Below the pieces are notes generated by a model. The model had not been told where the DNA came from, made no database searches, and worked only from the letters and a program-made list of their open reading frames with translations. A stretch of DNA of 64,000 bases from Paenibacillus sp. FSL K6-0276 (lineage in GTDB: Bacteria > Bacillota > Bacilli > Paenibacillales > Paenibacillaceae): the NCBI RefSeq assembly GCF_037977235.1, contig NZ_CP150276.1, positions 4,216,001 to 4,280,000 on the forward strand, given 5' to 3'. The translations under genes and the position numbers were made by a program. This document shows positions 1 to 8,304 of this stretch, in pieces; within the stretch, counting starts at the first letter, position 1; every line of letters begins with the position of its first letter.

Positions 1-167
1 GGACTAGTATCATCATATGTATCCGGAACGAATTTATGACCCGTATTCGCGCATTTTGCAATGTAATTTCTAAAAATTAAGTGTGCGCGCCGCAAGGCGT
101 CTGACGCCCGGAAGCTTTCTCATCCATCATATGAAGTAGGATTCATTGATAGAACATGATATAAACA
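1..167. other. Left-edge intergenic region, no gene seen
   Basis: No convincing reading frame lies here. In B. subtilis spoIVA sits on this side of the yphF-like gene, so this stretch may be the upstream region of a minus-strand spoIVA beyond the window edge. That is inference from synteny only. A GC-rich inverted segment (GGCGTC...GACGCC) lies around 96-110. Confidence 0.3.
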
Positions 168-220
168 AAAAAGAACTGCCCGAATCGGTTTGAAACCGAT
201 GTTTGGGGCAGTCCTTCTTT
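168..220 (-). terminator. Rho-independent terminator of the yphF-side operon
   Basis: ACTGCCC and GGGGCAGT arms enclose a second hairpin (ATCGGTTT/AAACCGAT). On the minus strand the hairpin is followed by a T-rich run, and it sits just beyond the stop of the lipoprotein gene. Confidence 0.8.
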
Positions 221-245
221 TGTATGACCACTTCTTTATGTACTC

Positions 246-992
246 TTAACTAGGAGGCTGCGGAACCGGCTGATTGTTAATCCATAGATACGGCAAAGAC
301 TTCACGGGCACGTAATAGGAAGCTTCCTCCAGATCCAGTCGCAAATCCTTTTTCTCGTCATGTTCTCCACCATTCTTATCGATGGCAGCTATAATATCAA
401 AGACATAATCTACGTAGACAGTTCCAGCCTTATCCATGATGAAATCAAGAATCTGACCGGAATAGACGCTAGTTAATGTTATAGAGCTAGTTCCCGCCTT
501 CTTATGATCAATGGTGTACAGTCCAGGGTATAACTCATCAAGCACCGGCAGAGAGCCGTCATGAGCTGATTTATAACGGTTGATCTGACGCTGCACATCA
601 TTCACCTTTTGAACTGTAACAAGGTCCATTACCTTAACAACTGGATCACTTTCCTCATTCAAAATAAGAAAATAAGCACTTCCCCCCTGTTCAAAAGCCG
701 TAGCAGGAATATCATCCAAATATCCCTTATTGTTCAGCTTGCCCAGGTCTATACGGAACTTCTCATATCTTGGAGTAGTTTCATCCGCATTAAGAATCGG
801 CAGCACACCTTCCTCCTGTTGATAATCATCAACGGCTGCTTGTATCCTCTTAACACTTTCTCGATAATTAACACTAGCCCGCTTCTCTTCTCCAGGATAC
901 AGACAACCCGAAAGAGTAAGAGCGATCGACACCACTACCAGACAAAGTCTTGCTCCTGCCTTCAGTTTCTTCTTTCTTCTAAAAAACTCCAA
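246..992 (-). CDS. YphF-like lipoprotein, unknown function
   Basis: The product is a predicted 248-residue lipoprotein. A TTG start at 992 is chosen because GGAGGG lies six bases upstream; a GTG five codons earlier overlaps that ribosome binding site. The N-terminus is very basic (RRKKK), followed by a hydrophobic stretch and a lipobox LSGC with the acylated cysteine at residue 30. The mature part is soluble and has no catalytic motif that I recognise. Its place next to yphE, gpsA and der matches B. subtilis yphF, a lipoprotein of unknown function downstream of yphE and upstream of spoIVA. It is the last gene before a strong terminator. The lipoprotein call is sure; the orthology rests mostly on context. 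Confidence 0.75.
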   Translation of the reverse strand: MEFFRRKKKLKAGARLCLVVVSIALTLSGCLYPGEEKRASVNYRESVKRIQAAVDDYQQEEGVLPILNADETTPRYEKFRIDLGKLNNKGYLDDIPATAFEQGGSAYFLILNEESDPVVKVMDLVTVQKVNDVQRQINRYKSAHDGSLPVLDELYPGLYTIDHKKAGTSSITLTSVYSGQILDFIMDKAGTVYVDYVFDIIAAIDKNGGEHDEKKDLRLDLEEASYYVPVKSLPYLWINNQPVPQPPS

Positions 993-1022
993 CCGAGTCC
1001 CTCCCACGGTGACAATCTTACT

Positions 1023-1391
1023 CTACCACAGCTCATCTTCTTCCCCACGCCGCGCAGCTTCAAGCTTACGGCGTACAGCAGCCTTAAGTGGATCTTCAGG
1101 TACCTGAACGGTCACATCGCTCCATACGGCAGCCTGACAGGCCAGACGCATTCCTTCTTCTAACGCAGTTCCAAGCTTACGCCGTTCTATATCCCCTGGA
1201 GGTCTCACCGCTGTGGCTTCTTCATTCGCAATTTTAACCTTGCACATCAGACAGCCTGCTTTGCCTCCACAGCGAGTGGTTATCGTCACTCCGGCTTTAC
1301 GAGCTGCCTCCAGTAACGAGATACCGCGATTCACCACAGCTTTACGACCTTCAGGTTGAAACATAACGGTGACTCCATTTTGCGATTTCAT
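1023..1391 (-). CDS. 2Fe-2S ferredoxin (plant/adrenodoxin type)
   Basis: This is a predicted small electron carrier of 122 residues. Cluster ligands are Cys41, Cys47, Cys50 and Cys85, in the spacing C-x5-C-x2-C-x34-C seen in plant-type ferredoxins (motif CGGKAGCLMC). The start at 1391 has an AAGGAAG site upstream; a longer frame reaching 1460 overlaps yphE and is less likely. It lies 34 bp downstream of yphE and 30 bp upstream of the lipoprotein gene, so it is probably co-transcribed. No reductase partner is nearby, so the redox partner is unknown. B. subtilis lacks a ferredoxin at this position. Confidence 0.85.
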   Translation of the reverse strand: MKSQNGVTVMFQPEGRKAVVNRGISLLEAARKAGVTITTRCGGKAGCLMCKVKIANEEATAVRPPGDIERRKLGTALEEGMRLACQAAVWSDVTVQVPEDPLKAAVRRKLEAARRGEEDELW

Positions 1392-1425
1392 GATGTTACT
1401 TCCTTCCTTAATGCTGTGTAACTGC

Positions 1426-1620
1426 TTACATAATCGAAACAACTCCGCCCAATAGGCCAACTAACATGATGACAAACGCTAGGATAGATAGCAGTGCTTT
1501 AAGCAGTCCCTTTGTTTTGCTCCGGGCAAAAGTTATTAGAAAAACAGACAGTCCCATAACTAGCATCGCAATCAGGGATAACCACATTTTTGTCATCGGA
1601 TCCAAGGTCAAAGCCCCCAT
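1426..1620 (-). CDS. yphE: YphE-like DUF2768 small membrane protein
   Basis: The protein is about 60 residues with two predicted membrane helices (roughly residues 12-31 and 41-63) separated by a short basic loop (RSKTKG). Size, topology and its place between gpsA and the yphF-like gene match B. subtilis YphE (DUF2768). The start is uncertain. ATG at 1620 has a poorly spaced site, whereas TTG at 1605 has GGGGG eight bases upstream and would give 59 residues. Function is unknown; the family occurs in endospore formers. Confidence 0.75.
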   Translation of the reverse strand: MGALTLDPMTKMWLSLIAMLVMGLSVFLITFARSKTKGLLKALLSILAFVIMLVGLLGGVVSIM

Positions 1621-1740
1621 TCGCCTGTAATATATTAGGGACTATTATATCATGGCCTTATCCTATTCTGTAAAAAAACATCATTTTTTATATATTATTA
1701 TTTAGATAATTCGGCTTAGTAAGAGTTTTCCAATAAAATA

Positions 1741-1792
1741 AAAAAAAGAGCAAAAGATAACGGAATCTATATGGATTCCGATTCTTTTGCTC
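1741..1792 (-). terminator. Terminator downstream of spoVIF
   Basis: A long two-tier hairpin (GAGCAAAAGA/TCTTTTGCTC outside, GGAATC/GATTCC inside) is followed on the minus strand by a run of seven T. It lies 14 bp past the spoVIF stop. Confidence 0.85.
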
Positions 1793-1805
1793 ACCCAACT
1801 TAAAG

Positions 1806-2081
1806 CTATTTTTTAAGCATCATTTTCATTAAAGACTCCATTGTGCTGGAACCTGCGCCGCCTTTTTTGACGGCATTGATAATCTCCTGCACAGTAGCTT
1901 CACTGACTGGCACTTTCGCCATTGATGACACCTGCTTAATTAACTGGCGGAGCTGGGCTTCATTCTGCGTAGTTCCTGGCTTGACCGTACTGGCTAGCTT
2001 TTTGACGGCACTTTCCGTAATGTTCTTGCCCGCCTTTTTGTTAATGGCGTTCAATGCATCCTTGGAAAAATCTCTGCTCAC
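1806..2081 (-). CDS. spoVIF: Stage VI sporulation protein F
   Basis: The product is a 91-residue basic, helical protein matching the SpoVIF family, which is needed for late spore coat assembly under sigma-K in B. subtilis. The sequence starts MSRDFSKDAL and ends in a Met/Lys-rich tail (MMLKK), typical of the family. The GTG start at 2081 has GGAGGG seven bases upstream. It stands alone between gpsA and a strong terminator. No membrane or signal segment is present, consistent with action in the mother cell. Confidence 0.8.
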   Translation of the reverse strand: MSRDFSKDALNAINKKAGKNITESAVKKLASTVKPGTTQNEAQLRQLIKQVSSMAKVPVSEATVQEIINAVKKGGAGSSTMESLMKMMLKK

Positions 2082-2147
2082 TTTTCATCCCTCCTCCGTC
2101 AATCCCCAATACAACATATGAGAATTTGCGGAAAAAGGTGAACAGGA

Positions 2148-3188
2148 TCAGGAATGCCACTGCTCCCAAGTTTCCTGAGAGATTGACTCAAGCTCAGGTT
2201 TACGATCGCGACCCATCAAGGCTTCAACTGCACTGCGTGGGCTTCGACCTTGAAAGAGCACATGATAAATTTGATCCGTAATGGGCATCTGGACACCAAG
2301 CTTGAGGGAAATAGCATAAGCTGCTTCCGTTGTACGTATGCCTTCGACAACCATTCCCATCGACTCCAGCACCTCATCCAGTGGTTTCCCTTGCCCGAGC
2401 ATGAAGCCTGCGCGCCAGTTACGGCTGTGCTGGCTTGTAGCAGTCACTACAAGATCACCAATTCCTGCAAGCCCTGCAAAGGTCAAAGGATTCGCTCCGA
2501 GCTCGACACCCACCCGAGAAATCTCGGCCAGTCCACGTGTCAGAAGCGCAGCCTTAGCGTTATCCCCAAATCCAAGACCATCGGATAGACCTGCACCGAG
2601 TGCAATAATATTCTTTAGTGCACCAGCAAGCTCTACCCCTACCTGATCGCGGTTCGTATATACACGAAAATCGTTGTTAATGAACAATTCCTGTGCTTCA
2701 GCGGTACGCTTATCATCAGGTGAAGCCACAACAACTGTAGTAGGACACAAGCGCACTACTTCCTCTGCATGACTCGGTCCGGAGAGAACGACAATCTGCC
2801 CTTCGTCACAGCCGAGTTCCTCAGCAATTACAATTGACATCCGCTTCTTGCTTTCAGTCTCAAAGCCCTTCGTAGCATGAACGCAAAGCATATCATCCTT
2901 CCAGAACGGCTTCAGACTGCGAGCAACCTGCCGCATACCTGAAGACGGGGCCACAATAACAACCGCTTTAGAACCGGAAACTGCGGTCTCCATATCGGTG
3001 GTTGCAATTATGTTTACGGGGAGGGATATCCCGGGCAAATACTTATTATTCATATGAAAGCCATTGATCTCGGCAGCTTGATCAGAGTTACGTGTCCACA
3101 GATAAACTTCCGAGTGGTTAGCAGCTAGCACACTTGCCAGCGCAGTTCCCCAGCTCCCCGCTACTAGTACGGTAACTTTATCAGACAA
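2148..3188 (-). CDS. gpsA: NAD(P)H-dependent glycerol-3-phosphate dehydrogenase
   Basis: GpsA reduces dihydroxyacetone phosphate to sn-glycerol-3-phosphate, the phospholipid backbone. The N-terminal Rossmann fold covers about residues 5-170 and the helical substrate domain follows, with the family motif GALKNIIALGAG. TTG at 3188 (or GTG at 3191) is the likely start, since AAGGAGGG lies just upstream; longer frames begin before this site. The start region overlaps the plsY stop by about 8 bp, so the two genes are translationally coupled and feed one pathway: GpsA makes the acceptor that PlsY acylates. Oddly, the dinucleotide motif reads VAGSWG, with Val in place of the first glycine of the usual GAGSWG. 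Confidence 0.95.
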   Translation of the reverse strand: MSDKVTVLVAGSWGTALASVLAANHSEVYLWTRNSDQAAEINGFHMNNKYLPGISLPVNIIATTDMETAVSGSKAVVIVAPSSGMRQVARSLKPFWKDDMLCVHATKGFETESKKRMSIVIAEELGCDEGQIVVLSGPSHAEEVVRLCPTTVVVASPDDKRTAEAQELFINNDFRVYTNRDQVGVELAGALKNIIALGAGLSDGLGFGDNAKAALLTRGLAEISRVGVELGANPLTFAGLAGIGDLVVTATSQHSRNWRAGFMLGQGKPLDEVLESMGMVVEGIRTTEAAYAISLKLGVQMPITDQIYHVLFQGRSPRSAVEALMGRDRKPELESISQETWEQWHS

Positions 3189-3798
3189 CACGATTCCCTC
3201 CTTTAACTTTAGAGCCGATCTTGTTCTCACGGCCCTCTAGAATCTTCACTATATTCGTCCGGTGCCGCCAGAAGGCAAAGACCGCGATGATAATACTGGT
3301 CCAAAGCACAGGCTGTGTAAATCCTGTCAACAATAGAAACACTGGTGTCAGCGCAACAAAAATTAACGAGCCAAGTGACACGTAACGAGTGATAAAGATA
3401 GATCCTATGGCGATGATACCGGCGAGCAGCGCTGGCCATAAACACAGTGTGGCCATAACGCCGATCGTAGTAGCGATGCCTTTTCCCCCACGGAAACGAA
3501 AGTAGAGTGGCCAATTATGTCCGACAATGGCAGCGATTCCGCAAAGAGCAGGAACCCAGGTTCCCCAGCCACCTACCCAAGTTCCTAACCAAACTGCGGT
3601 AACACCCTTCAGTACATCCAGCACTAGCACTAATATCGCAGGACCTTTCCCCAGTACACGCAGTGTATTGGTAGCCCCCGCATTGCCGCTTCCGTATTGA
3701 CGGATATCAATTCCCTTTAGTAGCTTGGCGAACAGCACACTAAAGCTGACAGAACCAAGCAAATAGCTTACAACGATAACCAGAAGTTCAAGCGCCAC
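3181..3798 (-). CDS. plsY: Acyl-phosphate:glycerol-3-phosphate acyltransferase PlsY
   Basis: PlsY is an integral membrane enzyme transferring an acyl group from acyl-phosphate to glycerol-3-phosphate, the first step of phosphatidic acid synthesis. At 205 residues it has the usual length. About five membrane helices are visible, with the conserved loops GSGNAGATN (about residue 37), GHNWPLYFRFRGGKG (about 92) and a C-terminal WRHRTNI motif. It lies between der, 12 bp upstream, and gpsA, with which it overlaps, an arrangement suiting coordinated lipid precursor synthesis. Confidence 0.95.
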   Translation of the reverse strand: MALELLVIVVSYLLGSVSFSVLFAKLLKGIDIRQYGSGNAGATNTLRVLGKGPAILVLVLDVLKGVTAVWLGTWVGGWGTWVPALCGIAAIVGHNWPLYFRFRGGKGIATTIGVMATLCLWPALLAGIIAIGSIFITRYVSLGSLIFVALTPVFLLLTGFTQPVLWTSIIIAVFAFWRHRTNIVKILEGRENKIGSKVKGGNRVV

Positions 3799-3810
3799 AC
3801 TTCTTCTCCC

Positions 3811-5136
3811 CTAACCTTCGTTTTCGGATTTGCGCCGTGTAAAGAGACGGATTGGCGTTCCCTCGAAATTAAACGCCGCGCGGATTTTATTCTCCAGGTA
3901 ACGTTCATAGGAGAAGTGCATCAGCGATGGATCATTCACGAACACCACGATCGTCGGAGGCTTCACCGCAACCTGCGTTACGTAGTTAATACGTAAGCGA
4001 CGGCCTTTGTCAGTAGGAGGAGGGTTAATCGCAATAGCATCAGATACAACATCGTTCACCAGATGCGTAGTAATGCGTAGTGCGTGCTGTTGTGATACAT
4101 GCTGTACCACAGGCAGCAGTTTTTGCAGGCGCTGTTTGGTTAAAGCCGACAAAAAGACAACCGGTGCGTAACTCATAAATAAGAAATGGTCACGAATCTT
4201 AGTCTCGAAGTTCTGCATAGTCTTGTCGTCCTTCTCAATGGCATCCCATTTGTTCACAACAAAAATAGATGCCTTACCTGCTTCATGTGCATAACCAGCA
4301 ATATGCTTGTCCTGATCGATGATGCCCTCTTCGCCGTTAATTACAACGAGAACCACATCAGCCCGTTCAATAGCACGCATAGCACGCATAACACTGTATT
4401 TCTCAATGTTCTCATAAACCTTACCTTTTTTGCGCATACCTGCAGTATCGATAAGCACATAACGTTGTCCATCGCGTTCAAAAGGCGTATCAATAGCATC
4501 TCGAGTAGTACCTGCAATATCACTAACGATAACGCGTTCTTCACCCAGAATCGCGTTAACCAGAGAGGATTTACCTACATTCGGACGGCCAATCAAAGCT
4601 ACACGAATAACATCGTCATCGTATTCGTCATCTATTTTCTCTGGCAGACGTTCTACTACAGCGTCCAGCAAATCGCCGAGCCCAGTACCATGACTACCGG
4701 AAATTCCGATCGGATCTCCAAAGCCCAGGCTATAGAACTCATAAATATCATCCGCACGCTTCATGTTATCCACTTTATTGATGGCAAGAACGATCGGTTT
4801 ACCTGAACGGAACAGAATCTGAGCTACCTCTTCATCTGAATTCGTCACTCCACTCTTCGCTTCACACATAAATACAATAACATCCGCTTCTTCAATCGCT
4901 AGTTCCGCCTGAACGCGGATTGATTTCAGAATCGTGTCATCACCATCAATTTCAATACCTCCGGTATCAATCACACTGAACGACTTACCGTTCCAATCTG
5001 AAATACCATAAATCCGGTCACGTGTAATCCCCGGCTTATCTTCTACAATGGCCAATCTATCGCCAATCAGCCGATTAAAAATCGTCGATTTCCCGACGTT
5101 AGGCCTCCCAACGATTGCCACAACGGGTCTTGCCAT
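3811..5136 (-). CDS. der: Ribosome biogenesis GTPase Der (EngA)
   Basis: Der is an essential GTPase of 50S subunit maturation. The 441-residue product has two tandem Era-like G domains, each with a P-loop GRPNVGKS(T/S) (about residues 9 and 185), DTGG/DTAG switch II motifs and NKVD/NKWD specificity motifs, then a C-terminal KH-like domain. ATG at 5136 is chosen: AGGAGG lies seven bases upstream, whereas an upstream ATG at 5142 is only one base from it. It heads the der-plsY-gpsA group. Length and all GTPase motifs are intact. Confidence 0.96.
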   Translation of the reverse strand: MARPVVAIVGRPNVGKSTIFNRLIGDRLAIVEDKPGITRDRIYGISDWNGKSFSVIDTGGIEIDGDDTILKSIRVQAELAIEEADVIVFMCEAKSGVTNSDEEVAQILFRSGKPIVLAINKVDNMKRADDIYEFYSLGFGDPIGISGSHGTGLGDLLDAVVERLPEKIDDEYDDDVIRVALIGRPNVGKSSLVNAILGEERVIVSDIAGTTRDAIDTPFERDGQRYVLIDTAGMRKKGKVYENIEKYSVMRAMRAIERADVVLVVINGEEGIIDQDKHIAGYAHEAGKASIFVVNKWDAIEKDDKTMQNFETKIRDHFLFMSYAPVVFLSALTKQRLQKLLPVVQHVSQQHALRITTHLVNDVVSDAIAINPPPTDKGRRLRINYVTQVAVKPPTIVVFVNDPSLMHFSYERYLENKIRAAFNFEGTPIRLFTRRKSENEG

Positions 5137-5233
5137 ATTCATTCCTCCTGTCATCCTTACGATACTCATCATAGCAAAAAACATTAAAATTGGCTAACAC
5201 TCAAGTTAACTCCGATAAATCTTTCTGTTGCCG

Positions 5234-5277
5234 GAAAAAGAGAATCGGCGAACCCCCGTATCGAGGGCTCGCCGATT
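5234..5277 (-). terminator. Terminator of the S1-like gene
   Basis: The stem AATCGGCGA/TCGCCGATT with inner GC pairs is followed by CTCTTTTT on the minus strand. It lies just past the stop of the S1 gene and separates it from der. Confidence 0.8.
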
Positions 5278-5304
5278 ACTTTACCCGTATATTCAAAAGC
5301 AGGA

Positions 5305-6627
5305 TTAGTTATTACCTTTGAATTTGTCCAACTTGTCACCAAAACGTTCAGCAAGCGTGAAGCTAAGGCCTTCGTTGCTAAGGGAAACGTTAGGGTTGTT
5401 CAATACTTCTTTAGGAGCTCTGTCTCTGCTGTTGCTGCGTTCAGGTCTAGCAGTAGGTGCTGGAGCTTCTTCTGTTTCTTTGATGCTCAGGCTAACACGT
5501 TTCTCGGATGGATTGAAGTCCAGTACTTTCACTTGAACTTCTTGTCCTTCTTTCAATACTTCGTGTGGAGTAGCAATGTGTTTGTGGGAGATTTGCGAAA
5601 TGTGCACAAGACCTTCCACACCTGGAAGCAATTCAACGAATGCTCCGAAGTTCACAAGACGTTTTACAACGCCTGTTACAACATCACCGATGTTGATTTC
5701 GCCGGCAGCAGAGTCCCAAGGACCTGGAGCAGCAGCTTTGATGCTCAGGCTGATTTTTCCTTTTTCAGGATCAACCTTAAGTACTTTAACACGTACTTTA
5801 TCACCTTCGGATACTACATCAGAAGGTTTCTCTACGTGATTCCAAGCGATTTCGGATACGTGTACAAGACCGTCAACTCCGCCAACATCAACAAATGCGC
5901 CGAATTGAGTCAGACGTTGTACTGTACCTTCGATGATTTGGCCTTCAGACAGCTCAGCCATGATTTTGAGCTTGTTAGCTTCGAATTCTTCTTCAAGAAC
6001 TTCTTTAGCAGACAAGATTACTTTGCTGTTCTCACGGTCAAGTTCTTTCACTTTAACGCGCAGGGTACGGCCTTTGTAATCGTTGAAATCTTCAACGAAG
6101 TGACGCTCAACCATGGAAGCTGGGATAAATCCACGAGCTCCAACATCAGCTACTAGACCGCCTTTAACAACGTCAGCCACAGTAACTTCGAAAGCTTCTT
6201 GGGAAGCAAAGTACTTCTCAAGATCTTCCCATGATTTTTCGCTATCAACAGCACGTTTGGAAAGAACAAGGCTTTCCTTGTTGTCGTTAATGCTAACAAC
6301 TTTACATTCTACTTCTTGTCCAACTTCTACCGCAGCAGCGGCGTTGTCCAGTTGTACTGCGGACAATTCGCGAATCGGAATCACACCGTCGTATTTATAT
6401 CCAATGCTTACATAAGCTTGGTTATCTTCGATTTTGACGATTGTTCCTTTCACGGTATCGCCTTTTTTCAAAGAAATGATTTCCAAGTCAGCTTGGTTAG
6501 TCACTTCTTCTTCGTTAACGGCAGCAACTTCTTCTACAGCTCCGTTATTTTCTGTCACAGCGGATTCCACCGCTTCTACGGTTTCATTATTCTCCGTAGC
6601 TTCCTGATTTTTAATTTCTTCAGACAT
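5305..6627 (-). CDS. rpsA: S1-domain RNA-binding protein (ribosomal protein S1 homologue, YpfD-like)
   Basis: The 440-residue protein has an acidic Glu/Asn-rich N-terminus (residues 1-50) followed by four S1 RNA-binding repeats at roughly 52-120, 137-205, 222-292 and 307-378, and a short basic tail. Repeats carry the usual GxVxxxxxxGAFV and VHxSEI signatures. Firmicute S1 homologues such as B. subtilis YpfD are shorter than the six-repeat proteobacterial protein and are not essential for translation there, so the ribosomal role is assumed from homology. The ATG has a well-placed GAGGAGG. It follows plsC and cmk, as in B. subtilis. Confidence 0.92.
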   Translation of the reverse strand: MSEEIKNQEATENNETVEAVESAVTENNGAVEEVAAVNEEEVTNQADLEIISLKKGDTVKGTIVKIEDNQAYVSIGYKYDGVIPIRELSAVQLDNAAAAVEVGQEVECKVVSINDNKESLVLSKRAVDSEKSWEDLEKYFASQEAFEVTVADVVKGGLVADVGARGFIPASMVERHFVEDFNDYKGRTLRVKVKELDRENSKVILSAKEVLEEEFEANKLKIMAELSEGQIIEGTVQRLTQFGAFVDVGGVDGLVHVSEIAWNHVEKPSDVVSEGDKVRVKVLKVDPEKGKISLSIKAAAPGPWDSAAGEINIGDVVTGVVKRLVNFGAFVELLPGVEGLVHISQISHKHIATPHEVLKEGQEVQVKVLDFNPSEKRVSLSIKETEEAPAPTARPERSNSRDRAPKEVLNNPNVSLSNEGLSFTLAERFGDKLDKFKGNN

Positions 6628-6802
6628 GTGATTAGCCTCCTCGATTCAAAACCCCATTTATTTAAACCTGCGTATAGCAGAGTTCAAAACAAGCACTGCT
6701 TGGTATTACAATTTACACTTGAAGATAGTATGTTCCAAAAAATAGCGACTATGCCGTTATTTAATCTTAGCACTGAACGAAATTTGTTATTTCGCATATC
6801 CA

Positions 6803-7390
6803 TTAACTAGCGCTTGGTTTACCCGACTTCTTCATCTCATTGATGCGTTCCATAATGACATCGGTAACAGCCTCGAGAGATTCACTTCCTGCACCGGCAA
6901 ATTGACTGAGATCTATAGGTGCCCCATAGACAACAACCATCCGTCGAAAGAGTTTGTACTGACCGACAATAGCGGCCGGAACAACTGCCGCACCACTTCG
7001 AAGTGCGAAGCTTGCAGCGCCTTTCTTGGCAACTCCGGCATCAGAGTTACGCGTACCCTCTGGGAAGATACCCATGACATTACCACTACGAAGTGTGTTA
7101 AGGGCCGTTTTAATGGATTCTTTGCTTACGCCACCACGTTTGACCGGAAAAGCACCCAATTTGTTAATGAGCCAACCAAGCACAGGAACCTCAAAAAGTT
7201 CCGCCTTAGCCATATACTTTACCTGACGGTCTAGCTTAATCCCAATAGTCATAGGATCTAACAGACTAATATGGTTCGCGCATAGCAGCACCCCGCCCTC
7301 CTTTGGCACATTCTCTTCCCCCACAATCTTAAGCGGGAAAACAATTGCGTAAATCAAGCGAAGCAATCCTCGGCAAAATACATAAATCAT
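6803..7390 (-). CDS. plsC: 1-acyl-sn-glycerol-3-phosphate acyltransferase
   Basis: The 195-residue enzyme of the PlsC/LPLAT family adds the second acyl chain to lysophosphatidic acid. It has the catalytic motif NHISLLD (HX4D, about residue 39), the substrate motif FPEGTRN (about 115) and an N-terminal hydrophobic segment (residues 3-20) for membrane contact. Its ATG overlaps the cmk stop by 4 bp (ATGA), so translation is coupled. Together with plsY and gpsA nearby it completes the route to phosphatidic acid. Confidence 0.92.
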   Translation of the reverse strand: MIYVFCRGLLRLIYAIVFPLKIVGEENVPKEGGVLLCANHISLLDPMTIGIKLDRQVKYMAKAELFEVPVLGWLINKLGAFPVKRGGVSKESIKTALNTLRSGNVMGIFPEGTRNSDAGVAKKGAASFALRSGAAVVPAAIVGQYKLFRRMVVVYGAPIDLSQFAGAGSESLEAVTDVIMERINEMKKSGKPSAS

Positions 7391-8097
7391 AAATGATTTC
7401 TCTCCCCGTCAATATGAGATCTACAATGGGATACAATGGCCTCCACAGCTTGATCGATATCCATAAAGGTCGTGTCCAGAAGAATTGCATCTTCCGCACG
7501 GCGCAGCGGTGAAATCTCCCGTCCTTCATCCAGACGATCTCGCTGTGCAATATCATGTTCAAGCTGCTGAAGAGTCACCGATTCCGCGTCTCTCAATTCC
7601 TTATAACGACGGAGAGCTCTTTCTTCCACACTTGCCGTCATAAAAATCTTTACTTCGGCATCGGGCAGCACGGTCGTACCGATATCGCGGCCATCCATAA
7701 CAACGCCTTTGCGAAGCGCCATCTGACGCTGCAAATGACTAAGTCTGGATCTTACACCTTCGATCTTCGAATACTGCGACACAAGGCCGCTGACCTGAAG
7801 ACTCCGAATATTCGGCGTTACGTCTTCCCCATTAATCAGCACCTTCTGGATGTCTTTTTCTGGAATAAGCTCAATAACCATGTCGCGAACCTTCTGGTTC
7901 ACTTGATTCTGATCTTCCGGTTCTATGCCTTCTCGGATCATATACCAGGTGATTGCCCGGTACATTGCACCTGTATCGACATAAATATAAGACAAATTCT
8001 GGGCTACCAATCGGGCTACAGTGCTCTTGCCTGCCCCGGCAGGTCCGTCGATGGCGACGTTAATTCTGTCGTTAGTATGTGTACCCTGCCTATCCAA
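7387..8097 (-). CDS. cmk: Cytidylate kinase
   Basis: Cmk phosphorylates CMP and dCMP with ATP. The 236-residue product has the P-loop GPAGAGKST near the N-terminus, the nucleotide motif DTGAMYRA, and MDGRDIGT in the NMP-binding part. TTG at 8097 is preferred because AGGAGG lies nine bases upstream and the length then matches the family; an open frame continues upstream to 8184 but lacks a start with a site. Cmk-plsC-rpsA follow one another as in B. subtilis cmk-ypfD. Confidence 0.95.
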   Translation of the reverse strand: MDRQGTHTNDRINVAIDGPAGAGKSTVARLVAQNLSYIYVDTGAMYRAITWYMIREGIEPEDQNQVNQKVRDMVIELIPEKDIQKVLINGEDVTPNIRSLQVSGLVSQYSKIEGVRSRLSHLQRQMALRKGVVMDGRDIGTTVLPDAEVKIFMTASVEERALRRYKELRDAESVTLQQLEHDIAQRDRLDEGREISPLRRAEDAILLDTTFMDIDQAVEAIVSHCRSHIDGERNHL

Positions 8098-8304
8098 CGG
8101 GGCATTCCTCCTCAAACACTCTTTCATAAGAAAAGCATCTAGCGATGTCAAGTTCGTTCTTTCAATATCAAGGAGCACATACAAATTGATATGCTTGATG
8201 ATATTATCAAGAAAAAAGCAGGCATTGCCTGCGACTTATAAAATTATACCACAGTTTATACGTCAGTGTAAAATCAGACCGCTTATTAGAGCTAAGAAAA
8301 ATGC

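Noticed and set aside
1..167. Possible sigma-E promoter of spoIVA on the minus strand (ATACATATG region)
   Set aside because: The match to the sigma-E consensus and its spacing is too loose, and the gene itself is outside the window.
609..1163. 184-residue plus-strand open frame
   Set aside because: It lies antisense over the lipoprotein and ferredoxin genes, has no ribosome binding site and no recognisable domain.
4186..4806. 206-residue plus-strand open frame inside der
   Set aside because: It is the complement of well-conserved Der sequence; composition is biased and no motif is seen.
5533..6810. Plus-strand open frames across the S1 gene
   Set aside because: They mirror the repeated S1 domains and have no independent coding support.
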